Source of the DNA: Temnothorax longispinosus
Taxonomy: Eukaryota > Arthropoda > Insecta > Hymenoptera > Formicidae
Length of the DNA: 64,000 nucleotides
Reading direction: 5' to 3'
NCBI RefSeq assembly: GCF_030848805.1
Contig: NC_092367.1
Coordinates: 16,983,692 to 17,047,691, forward strand
A model generated the notes under the pieces. It worked only from the letters and a program-made list of their open reading frames with translations. It was not told the origin of the DNA and did not search any database. Positions 1 to 13,910 of the stretch are shown here, one piece after another. A program made the translations under genes and the position numbers. Within the stretch, counting starts at the first letter, position 1. The number at the start of each line of letters is the position of its first letter.

Positions 1-2589
1 AAGCCGCAGCCCCGTTGCAGTTAATAAACTTTCGCGCGATTCGTCTCTCGTCCGAATCTCTTCAGTTTGTTCCGGGTATTATAACCGGGAGTGCGAAAGC
101 CATGTCTGTATATTTGTATTGGTTGGGAGTCTTGGACCGCGTCGTCGAACGACGAGTTGGAAGCATCGCGTACGGTTGTTTGCGTATATCTCAACTTGCT
201 TTTTCGATTTTTGCAATATGATCGTCATGGCGCTTGGGATCTAAAAATCTTAATCTAGAGTAAAGAATATTAATATTTTTCTTTTATTAAAGTCATGTTT
301 GTGAATAATATTTTATTTAGGATACCCAATACATTTTAAAAGCTTGACGAATTAGGAAGTTCGATTTCACTCCTGCTCGGTTGTTTCGCGACGAGATTCC
401 GGCGGGCCCCGAATTAACGTCGTTAAATTTTACGATCGCCTCGTCGGCGAAAACCGATTCCGTTGTAAGAAGAAAAACGTCCGAAGCCAGCACGTAACAC
501 GATGAAACACCGTCGCGGAGTTTCACGATCGGGAAAGACGTTTGTGTGGACATGTGTGTGTATGTGTGTGAGGGCTGGTCTTTCCTACGGCGAAGTCGGA
601 AAGAAACGCGGGGGGAGAGTAGGAGGGACTCGCGGAGGAGTTTTCTGAAGACCTTTGTCAGCGTTTGCCGTACGAGCGGTCGTAAGGATCTTTGGCTCAC
701 GTATCGTATTTACAATACCATCGGTATATCGACCGATTTAATGGATACGCCCGAGCGCATCGATATCGACGCTGATACCGCACATCACGACCGACTCTGT
801 GCTCGACGAGCAGGAGGATTTCTGGTTTAAGCACGTTGAAAAATTCATCGGTGATCCGCCGTCTGCACTCCGTCGACGTTTGATTCCTGCAAAGGATACA
901 TACGTCGCCGGTCGAAGGGTAGCGTGCAACGCGGGATTCAGAAAGATTTTGCTATTCGCATTAACCCACATTATAGGATTTTAAAATTGGCATATAAATT
1001 CACATTTCGAAGACCCAAGGACGCGATGAATGATTCGAAGATCCGCTAATTCTACTGTTTACGCAATCCTCCGTCTAAACTTCCGCGTAAATATTTCAGC
1101 TCCTCGATTTTGGTCGCCCATTTGTGGATTTATATGTCTGGGACTCTGGCGAGTTTCCAGAATTAACTGTCAGAGCTAGCAGCTTCGTACCTCCTTCACT
1201 TAATTTGTAGTTACTCCAAGATGTACTATTCACATCGGAGCAGGATTTATCTTTCACATTTATTCGTACCGGAACTTTTGGACCAACTAATTCATGGATC
1301 TTAAGCTATTTTAGATTTTACACTGAATGTTAGATTTATCCGTTATGTTAAGATCCAAGTTTCATCTCTACGGCGTTTGCGTAGTGTTAATATTTCGTTG
1401 GATTTACACGATGATCCGATCGGGAGCACGCGTTGACAATCGCCAGATAACGCTTTTAGGATTTGAATCCGACGAAAATTGATTTCGTCCCAAGTTTCAC
1501 TCGCGTGCGAGCTGGATTACGCGCTCAGCCGATAATTAATCGCAGTATAGCCGAGCGACAGGGGAGCGATTAGCGTGATGCGTGCGCAACGGTAATATTC
1601 AAATCTGCTCGTCGTATGCGCAACAATGCTGCGGAATTCCGTCTATATTTGCCGGGATTAAGTGCGCCGCGCTCTGGGTTGGGATAGCAGCCGGATGATA
1701 GGCCGGCGGCCGGGATTCCGAACCATCGTTCCGTTGATGTTTGTACAGGCGCACGTACGGTTACGTTCGCCGGTTACAATCGCTGGCAAAAACGGTTTTT
1801 TTCGCCGATCCGCGCGTACGCCTGCCCGCGAATTAAAAATATACCCGAGCGACGAATTAGTTTGCACTGTCGGGCTTTACCACGAATTCGAGACATAATC
1901 CCATTTCGCGGCGCGGTGCCACCACTATTCAACGGCCATGGATTTCGTGAGACGTCGCGCTTGGAGCGAAGAAAAAAAGAATAGAAAGGGTTCACGTGAA
2001 ATTAGCGCGATTGCGTAAATAATGACCGAAAAAACACGGCCGTGAGCCACTTATCTCTCATGTACAGAATATGGTAGTTATCCACAAGCGTCTTTGGAAC
2101 TTTCGAAGTTCATATTGTCCTTTTTCCCCACAGCCGCAAATTTATACCTTTATTTCACGCGATTTTTACATTTACACCAGTGCACGCGAACGAAGACAGA
2201 TATATTTATGTTTGATAGATTTGACATCTTTTAATTCTTCTCTCGCAATTGCATTCTCTTTGGCATTCAGCTTCTCCGCGCACTTGCGATTCTACTCGCG
2301 ACACGCGACAAGAGAAAGAAATTTGCGCTGGGAATTTCCTTACGCGTGCTCTATCCCATTTGCATCCGGCTTAATGACCGTCGCCTGTTGTTGCCGAACG
2401 CGGAATCGAAGTACCATCGCGCGGTCTCGGGCCGGGAGGAAGCGGCAGATGTGCCGGGGAATAATGAAATTCGCAGGGAAAATCTGCGAGGCCGACGTTT
2501 CGAACGTGACGCGGTCAGTCCCATTATTTTATGCAAATAAAAGCGGAGAACGCTTGATTTCCCCGTGGTGTTCCGACGCTGCTGTTGGC

Positions 2590-2647
2590 ATCGCCGTCCG
2601 CGTCAACATTGGCGTCGGCGACGGCGTCGACGTCGGCGCCGACGGCT
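2590..2647. repeat. GTCGGC-type imperfect repeat
   Basis: Degenerate GTCGNC hexamers (GGCGTCGGCGACGGCGTCGA and similar) keep all frames open here and create part of a spurious 192-residue frame. A related CGTCG-rich patch lies at about 54885-54930. Confidence 0.7.
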
Positions 2648-5600
2648 AGGACGACGCCTGACGTTAGCCGGAGATACGATTCCAGCCGGGTTTACGGCAA
2701 CTCCGAGTTCCGTGGAAACGGATATATAGACGACGGCTGGTGCTAACCAGTTGCCCTCGATTCCTCGACAAATTCCCCGGGGACCTCGGCACGTGTCAGG
2801 AACGCGTGTTTACGTGGTATACAATCCTCTACAGCTCTACACCGAGCGATCATGTACTTAGCATCGAGGATGCATCTCAATGATGTTCTCGAGTTGATTG
2901 CAATACCGAAAATAGACCAAGATTATCCCTCGACTTGATATTCAAAATAATCTTTCTGTCATCTCTGATAATTATTCAATTTTATTATTTATAAGTTACA
3001 TTTTTAATCACACAACGTTACAATCTTAAGTAACGTCTATTTGATTTATATATATTACGTTCATTATTTGTAACACCGATTACGGCGATTACTTAGATTT
3101 TTGAGCAGCCAAGCGTCACGCTGATGTTTCAATGCCGAACAGTATTACATTTCCGTCACGCTACAGTATCGCGCGAACATTTATGTCAATCATACTACAT
3201 CGTAGCTATCCAATCGTGTCTTTTCTTCTCGAGACAATGGTCAAGTTCGCGCGTCAATAGCTAGACTTTCGCGTCACGCGTCTTCGCCGTCTTCGGTACG
3301 CCCACCGGAGCGTGAATTCGCCGATTTGGCCCGCGCATAACTTTCCTACAACTAATCCGCTGAGCATCGTATCGCGAGAGTTTCGCATCCGCAATCTCGT
3401 ACTCACCCAGCGAGAGTAGCGCGACTTGGGCGCGATGAACATTGCGGAGCGTCGAGCGCATCTCCACGGTGTTACGTGCGTGATCACCGTGAGTGGAGGA
3501 CACGCGGAGCGGGCAAGTAGAGAAACAACACCTGGCGTGACCGACGCGCCGGAGACCACGCGGAAACTGACTCCTTTCGATGGCACACTGTCGGTAGTAT
3601 CCTCGCCGTCGCGGAGCGGAACCGAACGTACGTACGTTGACTCTTGCTTTTGCCCGCCGCTGCCGCTGCCGCGGTCGCCTTTCGCCATGGTGGGAAGAAA
3701 GATAGCGGGCCCCGCGTTGCACGCTCACGGCCAAACGATTCTCAGCGAGAGTGTTGGGAACTGGATACGCTTCGAAGTCTCGAAAATGATCGCGATTAAT
3801 TGACGCATTTTGGGGAAAGTAGGGTGAGCGACCAATGTCATTTTTTGCGGTCTTCTGCCTCATATGTTTATGTTAACAGATGAAATTAATATTACAATTT
3901 AGTATCTGATATCATTAAATTTATCATTGTTAATCGTAAAAATGGCACTGGTTTCAGACGTGCTTAATTTGTTTAATTTCTAAAACTTATTTTGTTAACT
4001 TATCTTCCTAAATCTTGATCGTCCGTACTTGACTGAGATTGATCAGTGAAACACGCCGATCAGCTGACAGCTAAGTAAAGTTTGAACGAGCAAATACTAA
4101 TTACGCTAAACGTGCAAGATTTAATGTCCGTCCGCGCACATTTTATCGGAGAAAGGCACGTATATAAGTGGCGTGCTTATAAAGGAACGAAATTCCCGTT
4201 GCTGTCTCTCGTAAAGGACGCGTAACGCAGTACGAGAGTACGAGAAACTACGATCGTTTAAGTTTCATTGCCTTTCGCGCGAAATATTAAGATAACGTCC
4301 GACGCACGAGCGTCGCGAGGCTGTCTCTTCTTCTAGTCTCTGACAATGAGCCTGCGTTCCTGCGCCGTCAACTTCGGTTTTATCGCCCGCGTAAACTCTC
4401 GCGAGCATTAAGCGCGTTACCTCGTAAAGAAGCGTTGCGAGTAGATCGAAAGGAGAAATTGCGTGGCGCCCGGTATAATTACACGTAATTGTCTGTGTCT
4501 GATTAAGCTGATTACTTTCCGAGGGAACTTTTTAGGCGGTTCACAAGCTGCCCCGGCTTTCCATTAGACCGATTACAATTATTTGCGCGATTATCGAGAA
4601 AAGTGGAGCATCGCGGGGGGCTCTTTCAATTCACAAAGTGCTAAGTGAGTGAATTGAACAATCCGATCTTCAGATCGTTAACGTTTAAAGATAAGCGGCG
4701 AAGATTATTCTTACGCTTTCGAGCCTTCGGGCATTTAAATCTTGGCAACATCGTATCTAGCAAAAAATCACGAGCGTTGAGAACAAGTGTGTAAGAGAGA
4801 TTTAAGAGAAAGAGAGAGAGGTGAGGGAGCTCGTATTCTAAATGCAACAATTAGACTTTCTGTGTAGAAAGCAGCCCCATTCTTTCACGTCAGATCATTG
4901 AAACCGATGCGGAAAATGTCCCATCGTAAATGGCCGTTTCGCGAATGCATGATCTTGATACGGTAGCGCTTGGCGGAGACTTCCTACCGGCGCATGACGT
5001 AATCGCGTGGGCGGCGCGAAAATTAGTCGGGAAATGGGAAAAACGAGGATGAAAAGCGGGCAAAACGTTTCCTCGGAGGAAACGGACAACAAATCCGCGG
5101 CCGCGGTCCCGCGGTTGACAATTACCGGCCGCGGCTACTCTGATTCGACCGTTATCGGCGCTATTTTTTCAGATGCGGCCCTCTGGTAAAATTAAACAAA
5201 AATTTCCATTCGTAACGAAAGCACAAAAATCACGAGCGTGGTCGGGCGTGGTCGTTTTGCCCGACAGAATTTCAGTTCCCTTCGAAAGAGTCAATTTGCG
5301 GTGTAGCTTCGGCATTCCCGCAGTCGCAGAAATCGTCTCGCTTTCGCATAACGAGCACACTGGAACAATTAAGGCGGCCTTTTATATAATTTGTTGGAAT
5401 TTCGGTGGTTTTCGTTACGTTGTCGTGAAAGTATTGCCGTCGCACGTCCACGCGGCGAACGTAAGAAAATATACCAATCTAAAACACTAGAAACATAGGA
5501 CAGTCCGCGGATCTGCATTCCGTCGCGTTTTTACATCGCGCAGATAAATGCGAGATTCCATCCGTCATGGCGTTATAAGAAAGCGCGCAAGTTTACGCAT

Positions 5601-8600
5601 AAACGTCTATCCTCATTTTCAGCGGCTAACGCGCCGAGGATTAATTACATCCTGAGCGGCCGCGAGCGCTAAAACGTTGATTCCATAAACCGAGAGAAAA
5701 GAGCGGGAAGTGAGAAAGAAGGAGACCGTCTGGCGGGGTGAGTTTTTCAGGGACGATAATTGTACGCCATTAGGTAAGCCGTCCTCGACGTGCGCACAAT
5801 AACACGGGCGATGTCGACGTGGTGGCACGACGTCGTTCTCGTCGTCGTCCTCGTTGACGGTGGCGAGGGAGAACAGAGGTACGTAGTTGAACCGAGCGAT
5901 ATCAGGTCTCATTGTTCCGCGACTTCGAGCTCTTTCGAAATGCCAGCGCGGGCGGCCGGAGAAGGACGGAGAAAGCAACGAGCCACGGTCTCCCGGCGAC
6001 ACTTGGAACTTGCCAGTTTACCAGTTTGTCGGGGGCGACCCAGTCGCCTCGACAAAAGCACATGAACGACGAATGCCACGATGCAACGCGCGCGGGATCT
6101 TGCATTACGAAAGTCTCGGTTTACATGCCGCTATACTTAACCCATTATCGCGTACGTTTCGTGCGATGAAATTCGAAGCTTAAGTACGCTGCGAAGAGAA
6201 AAACAGAGAAAAGCTCTTTTAGAGCAACACTTGTAGAAACGGGATATGCATATTTATGTTTGAAAGCGATTCGCTTTATCTAAAGTGTATGCGTTTTCAT
6301 TGACGTATTTTGGGGGGAGGGGGAGCAATATTGTTATTAATTGCATCTGATATCGATCTTGACTCGATTAAATAAATTTCACTTCAAGATAGCAAGATGT
6401 CTCGAAGAAAGATATACGGACTAAAGTATCAAAACATGTCTGACAAACTAAGAAAGTTAGCTCGAAAACAAGTCGAACATGCAAATGAATAGACATTTAC
6501 ATCTAAATACTAGTTTTCCGTATTTCATAGTACTATCGAAACTTTTCACCAAGCGTTCTTTAGGAAAAATAATGAATTTCTAACGTGAATCTCAAAACGC
6601 ATTTTACAAAAATAAAATCTCAATCTTTCTTATTCTCTCTGATAATCTGATTATTTTTATTTATACGATTAAGACGGAATTGCACAAAATTTATTTAGAA
6701 AAAAACATAACGGAGAGTTCGACGACACATGCAGCTTTAAGGATAAACTATCGTTTACTCTTGCGTACTTTGGCATTTCTATTTTTGTACAACTGTTGCA
6801 CGCTTTTGTTACAGTTCGCTTTCATTATCACGGTACAATGTATCTCCGCGGAGAAGGCGAGGTCGGAACGGCACGCGCTCGCAATTGCTTACGTCACGCC
6901 GCTTTTGTTTCGAGCGGCACGGCTTCCCACGTGTAACCCTAGGCGAGGTTGCATCAAATTTTAACCTCCGTTGTGCTCCGTCGCTCCGTCGTTTCCACCG
7001 TCTTCGCGATTCCGCGCGAGGAAAACGGTTTACCGACTTTCTCCGACGTTTCACAAAAGACACGAGACGTTGTGTATCGAGGTTCCTTCCCCCTTTCGCT
7101 TAACATACCTAACCGCGCACCGTTAATTTGGTCCATGTCGCCGAGTGCTCTCTCGTTTAGAAAGACAATAACGAATTGAGCGCCAGCCCGAGCGCGAAAC
7201 TTCATTCTTTCCTTCGTGCGTTAATTAAGTATTCTCGTTAGCATTTATAATTTTATTAAATACATTCATAATCAATTCATCCCGCGCATCGCAGCGTGCT
7301 TTATTGCACCGTCTTTATTGCCGCTAGAAAAATTACTTTCTTCTTATCTCTTTTAACTGCGTAGATCGTCGTTAGGTATATAACTTATATTCCTTTCTAG
7401 ACTGCATATTTACATATTACATATATATGCGTACCTACTTTTTATAATATACACAAACGTATGGAAAATACTTTGAATTTAATTAAAAATGTATACATAC
7501 ATGAACTTTAACTTCTACTCAATTATTTAATCAATTGAATACCTAATATAGTGTCAATATGTGAAAGGTGACTCCAATCCACGCGTGTGGGGATATAGTT
7601 GCTTCAAGTTCAAGATCAAATTACGATGCAAGCAGACAGGCGATTGCCTTAGGCGTCAAAACAGGTCTAGCTCTATCCTAATTGTTATCTCAAGACACTA
7701 TAACACATTGGTATTCTCTAATATATACTTTGACCGGTTTATTTTACTTTTACTCTTGCGCTGGATTTATATTGAAATATTCTAGACCATTGCGACTTAA
7801 CTGGAGATCCAGATATTTACAAATTAACGGTAATATCTCGAACAATTCAGCGTGCATTTTGTCGCGAACGCCTATTTATAACATCATACAGGAGCGAAGC
7901 GTCATCCGCGTTTCTCGTTCACCGTAACACGTTCCTCCGATATGAACTCGGGCATGACAAAACGACCGTTCAAAACTTCCTGCATACGATACTTTCGCGC
8001 ACAGTAGAACCGACAGTTCCGATTACGTTTGGATGCGATCCAAATCATACCTGACTTTCCACGTTCCTTCTTTTTTACATCTGCGCGAACGCCCTGCAGA
8101 TTTATCAATTTATCGTCGTAAATATACTGCGACAAAAATGTGCTACAACGAATTAACAAGCATTATTTTTTTATATTATTTTAAGAGCTGTGTGTAATTC
8201 CGGATATTTTTTAATTAAAAAACAATCTATATTTTTAAGTTAAATCATTAAATTAATGCTTAAAGTGTCTGTCTTTGCATTGCAATTAAAATTTCTTTAG
8301 AAAGTGCGCCGTCCAGACTTACATCAAGATACTGTCGAACTAATATTTCGCATTTTCTAAAAAAACGCGACAATTGCGTTTATTATATATTCATATCTCG
8401 CACTACTTTCACGGGCACCCGAGTTCCAATTATTTCGGTTCCAAGGCTACTCGCGAGTCTAATGTACGTCCATCACGTAATCAGCAACCGAGTCCATCAC
8501 TTTCTACTCGGAGTGTGAAGTTTGACAAACCGCGCGCATATTCTGAACGATACGTTACCAGCTCTCAATGCGTTCTTTTGAAATGGGTCGCGCAAAACTA

Positions 8601-10042
8601 AAAGATCGCGCTTTCAAAATAGATATCTATCGACTTCTCTGACGAACCGGATGCAATCTAATTCGGCTGACAATGGCGAAGACGTTGTCCGCATTTTTAT
8701 CGAATTTTCTCTCTGGACGGGCAGGGCTTTAATTGAATTCATGCTAATTTCGCGTGACTCCTGAATTTTCTGCACGAGATAACGATCGGTATTCTCACGC
8801 GGAACGCTTTTTTCGCGCGGGAGCGTGGGATCGCTCTTTATTTTTCCAGCGGGACTCGCTTTCATAATAAAAAGAATACTCGCGCGAAACTGTCGCGAGT
8901 ATTTTCAGCGGCGGCGCGGAGCCGCTTCACGACCGGGAAAAGTTTTGCGAAACGTCGGGTTATATACGGTCGGGGGTTTCCCAAAATAGTGTGTACCGCG
9001 CTTGAGTTCTGCCCTGGGAATATTTAAAAGAGGTGCATTCGTGAGAGGGGAAAATGATACCGTGCGAATTATACGGGAGAAATATATTTTCCGCCGCGTT
9101 GGTGTCGCGGAACTTCCCGGAACGCTCTGTATAAGCAATATAAGGCATTGTTCCAAAAACGATAACGAAATCTACGGCACTTCAATTGGCGACTAAATAT
9201 CATTTAATAACCGAGTATATGCATTTGATCGCGCAATTGTTCCTCATTTTCATTTATCTGTTTACTTCACTTGTACCATGTTTGATGACAAATATTGTGC
9301 ACTGCGCATATTGTGCGCTGCGTTGGATAAAGTATAAACAGATCGCATGTATATCAAGATGGCCATTTATTACGTATTTTTCTCTCGAAAAATTATTTCC
9401 ATTTTACATATATATTTTGAGACATATAATATAACCGCTGACATTTTGACTGTTGTCATGCGTTCTAATTAAAGCAAACGGATATATTATGGCTAAAAAT
9501 TTATATTATTTTTTAAGAGAGTTGATTATTGGATGAGGAAGAATATTTTTGAGAATAGATTTTTTTCTATAAACTTGCATCGACATTATTGTTTTCATAT
9601 ATTGATACATACATACATTTCCCATTGTATAAAATACAGCTTTAGAGATCAAGTCGTTCGATGCGAGATGAATTATCGAAATATAATTAATACGCTTTAC
9701 TGGCGTCACGTTCGACGCGTATTCGAATCCGTCATTTCCGCGATGGGAAATAGACTGCTGTTTATTAATTTATTTCTGTTTCTGTATGAGACTACCTCGC
9801 TCTTCAGGATAGCGGCCTATATAGATGTGTTATCGCCCGCCACGGCAATATGCAGGTACACCGAATTAAATTCGCGTTGCACGTGCACCGCTCCGGTTGG
9901 ATGGCCATTAGCCATCAGCGAATTATCCGGCGACGACCGGATTTTCTCGCGTCGGCACCATCGCACGAAATATTCGCTCGGCAATCTTCCTGAAATTTAC
10001 ATGAGTCTCGCTGGAAGCGGATCACGTTATAATCGCCGATGC

Positions 10043-10072
10043 GTCGAATTTCGTTGAATTTCGTCGAATTTT
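10043..10072 (+). repeat. 10-bp tandem repeat, three imperfect copies
   Basis: TCGAATTTCG, TTGAATTTCG and TCGAATTTTA follow one another, a short satellite-like motif. No gene context. Confidence 0.6.
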
Positions 10073-13000
10073 ATTGAAAAATCGCAGCCGCATGACGGCC
10101 AGCGCCTCGCGATCATCCTGTTCTCGTTAATGTTGCGATTATTTGCTTTTAAACAAATAATCTTATTAGAAATCTATTTTAATTTTATTGCAATATGTGT
10201 ATTTAATGCAAATGAGTCGAAAACTAGATTATTAACGCAATTGTACGTGCCTCTTTTCTATCTTTAATGTTTATTCTTGACGCACATGTTTTTTTTTTAG
10301 TGCTAATGAGAATTTAAGGATGAAAGGGTTATTACGAGTTGCACATTTTGCCGAAAGAAATCTTTGCCAATGATCCCGCTTTCATGATGTTTCGAGACTC
10401 ACACACGTAGCATCGCGGTCAAAGTAATACTGACCCACAAAATCTCAGTGAAAAAAAGGCACGCGCGCGAAGATGGTAGAAAGTCCATTCCCGAAGTGTG
10501 ATGTTTATTCCGGTCAGATACTCATCTCCAGACTCCATCTCCGGGTTTTGCGTCTGCGTTGGTTGGCGAGCCCGGTATAGAATGGCGGGAAATTAGAGCG
10601 AGTGAAAAGGTCTTAATGATATGTGCGAGGGACCTTTTCACGGTAACCACGCGCACAATTTCCGCGCTTCACCACGATTTTCTCGCGGGTGGAATTTTAA
10701 TCGCCACCACTCGACGCCATTCGTCATTGTTGCTGCTAATCCGCACCTGATTTCTGTTACTACACTTCATGGTCGCGAGAAAAAAAATTCCGATTTTTTT
10801 CCGTCACGGTCAAACCGCCTTTAGCGTTCACTCAATCGGTCCATCGAACGAACAAGTAATAAAGTTGAGTGCGAATAACGGTATGTAGTAATTTTAATTT
10901 TTTTTAATATTACATCGTTTAATTTGCGATTGTAACACATTTCAATCGTTGAAATATGATTAAATCCACATTGAGTATCACTTTGCTTCTCTATCTAGTA
11001 TAATGCTATTAGACGTGCTATATTATTAAACTAAAAATATTCTTAGTGAGACAGCGCAAAGATAAATTGTACAAATATACTCATCCACAATAACTTTTAG
11101 GTACACTTTTTTCCTTAGAGACACGATCGATCGAAAAGAATACGCGGTGTGCATTCTTCGTGATCGGAATTTTATTTCAATTGGAAGTGAATAGAGAAAT
11201 TTACCTCGCAAAATTATATTTGTTTAGAGATATATTAAAAACGCACGTTTTTTTCCTGGCGTATAATTCTTGATATTTATCCTCTCGTAGCGTATTCCAC
11301 TTTCTCATCCCCCAGCTAGCCGTTCGAAGAGCGAGGTCGATGCAGTCGGAAATTTCATTTTCTCTCTTTTCATTCTGGCGCGAGCCGAATCCGCTTATGA
11401 CGCTTCTTAGAATTGAGCCTTCGATATTCCATAACGAGCGAGCACGCAATAAGTCGCTTGTTCAAAATTTCAACGGCTGACAACGCCAGACGGTGCGCGC
11501 GCTGCGGCCGCTCTATTTATTAATTTCCCTCGAGATTGCTTCATTATCATTAATTCTATAAAGTTTTTTTCGTACGCACGAATACTATTCGTTTAATTTA
11601 AAAAAGCGAAATAACGTTTTAAAACTGGTACGTACACCTTTTCGTATTCCGCAATTACATCGCGTGATATTATCAAGAGGTCATTATTGTACGAACTAGT
11701 TTTCTACATTAGACATCAGAAAAGATAGAAATGCGTAATGCGAAGATATACATCGAGAGAATGTAAGAAAATTATTAGTATTGTAACGGCGCGTTTTCCG
11801 TTAGCCGTATTGTATTTTCGATACCTACCCTTGTTATTGTCTGGTATGCGGGCCTTCGACCTCGGGGGGGGGGAGGGTCGAGTGGGGGGAACAGTCGCGA
11901 TCGAGCCAAGTAGTTGCTTAGACGCGCTACGTGGCGCACGTTCGCGGGATTTTTATGTCGGAATATCTCTTATAATAAATCTTTTCTTTCATTAATTAAA
12001 CAGTCTAATAAAAGCTCTCGATTTTATTTGTCTGATCGATTCACATCCTGCCGATTTCTCAGCATAAATGATAATTATCGTTTAATCTGAACAACCGTTC
12101 GATGCATACATGCATATACACGCTGGAATTTCTGACAAATTTTTGGTGCTTTAATCGTTTGAATTCGGGATATTTACGCGTGAGAATATACATATGTTTC
12201 GAGGTGGGGAGATAAATAACACGTAACGGCGAGCTCTCGGAACGTGCGTATCATTGAGATCAGATAAATTGGCAGGCGAATCGGTCCTCGATGACAAAAG
12301 CTTTCCAAGTCGCCGAAATTGTCCAATAGAAAATTCGGATCGCGCAACCAAAGCGACGTTTAACCCCGGCAGGCCAAGTCGACGTTGAAAAGGGCGGCGA
12401 CATTGACAGACCAATTTCCGCGGCCGCGGCGTGTAAGTGCTCGCGCGTGCTCGCGAGCGCATTATGTCGAGCACCGATGTTTTGTCGGTAGCCGTACCAG
12501 CACGGACAACCGCGAAACGTAATAATGAGACCACGAACAGACGTGTTCTACGCGCACGAGGGGGGAGTCTCCCTTCCCTCCGCTGTCATTCTCGTTTCCT
12601 CTTTCACGTTCATCCGTGCTACTCCATCACGTACGCGCGTGTGAGTTGAGACTGCCAATTAGTCACTCGAGAATACTACTTGATTAAATGCCCCGAGGAA
12701 TCTGAAGATCGGAACACGTAAAATCGAAAAAAGGGAAAGAGAGGAATGAATGCGCTTATTTACTTTTACTAAGTTTGTACTCATGGCTCTCGTTTACCAT
12801 TCGACTAAAATTATTTGCCCAGAAATGTAATCCCGTCGTGATTTAAACGTGCAGGGACTGAAATATATATTCCTGAACTTGGGGATTGTAGAAATTCAGT
12901 TTACGTATTTCGAAGATATCTATAGAATGATTTTAAACGTGACTTAATATGCACGCGATTTCTCTGAGATATTTATACGTAAAATAATGCACGGCTTTTA

Positions 13001-13866
13001 AATGTTGCGTTACACGTGTGAAAGATCCGCGATAGACAGAAAGAAAGAAGAGACGCGCGTGTATCACTGTAATTGAGTGTTGATGTGCTCTCAAGCTCGG
13101 ATGGAGGAGAGTAACCGCGGGATAAAAAGGGCGGGGACGCGTCATCTCCGGCAGATAAATGTAATTAAAAGTTACGCTATGAGCTCGCTTTTGCGACGGA
13201 CTTTTTAGCGCGGCGCGACATTTTTTCCCCTCTCTTTTTTTCTCTTCTCTTCATATCTTTTTTTTTATTTTATTTTTTCGCGTCGCGAGCGGTAAGCGCG
13301 TGTAATTACCAACGAGTTGGCCGCGAGCGAAGATGACGGGGGTATTGGCCCGTATGAAAATTATCGCGTTTCGCGAGAGAAACGCAATTGAAAGTTTTAT
13401 TAGCGGACGGAGTGGCTTCGCTTTTTTTTCCTCATTGAATCGCGAGACGCGCGCGTATCGGGGAAATCATTCGCCGGACAAACCATACCGCGGACCAGCG
13501 CGATTGAGAATTGTCCATGCATAATATTGCCGTTCTCCTCCCTCCATATCCTTGTCCTTTTCCGCCACTACGGCATTACTCCGCGTCGACAAACAATTTT
13601 ACATAACATTTGTTTACACGGCCGTCGCGCGCGTGTTCCTTCTACCGGTAACTGCCAACGTGGCAACTAATTTGCCGTTGTCGAACGACGGCAGTTTTGT
13701 TCATTGTATTTTAATTCCGACCGCGTCCCTCGACGATCGCGAGTGAAAGGATTTGTGTAACGTTACGTTTCAATTTTTATCGGGTTGTGCGGTTTTTATC
13801 ATCGTGTGAGAATGACAGTCATTACTTTGTGCATCTGACTTTTTGGTGTCTCAATCCTGCTGTCGC

Positions 13867-13910
13867 ATGGACTGCTTCACTTCCCCGAACACCGAGCAAT
13901 TTGTGTTGAG
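13867..13910 (+). other. Candidate short first coding exon (weak)
   Basis: Seen: an ATG at 13867 opens a frame reading MDCFTSPNTEQFVL and then AG|GTAAGATA, a strong donor whose GT is at 13911-13912. The exon would end in phase 2. The base three upstream of the ATG is C, a weak start context. I found no matching downstream exon, and the peptide resembles nothing I know. It could equally be a non-coding 5' exon or chance. Confidence 0.15.

Larger units (their letters stand above)
1..13866. other. No supported gene
   Basis: Alternating AT-rich (about 6.2-6.7, 7.2-8.4 and 9.2-9.7 kb) and CpG-rich (about 1.6-2.7, 3.2-3.8, 5.6-6.1 and 12.2-12.6 kb) stretches. Frames of 120-200 residues occur at 2071-2649, 3261-3863 and 9533-10057, but they lack domains, overlap frames on the other strand and have no splice context I trust. 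A G run lies at 11863-11873. The region could be intergenic or intronic. Confidence 0.6.

Noticed and set aside
2071..2649. 192-residue open frame on the plus strand
   Set aside because: The residue mix drifts from AT-driven to GTCGGC-repeat-driven, ending in a GVGDGVDVGADG-type repeat. There is no domain and no splice or start context.
3401..3461. Minus-strand donor GTGAGT preceded by an ATG frame (18 codons)
   Set aside because: Two different ATG frames reach the same donor, no partner exon is visible, and such motifs are common by chance in this CpG-rich patch.
9533..10057. 174-residue open frame on the plus strand
   Set aside because: It has no recognisable domain, composition changes halfway from AT-rich to CpG-rich, and another frame overlaps it on the opposite strand. 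It fits chance.
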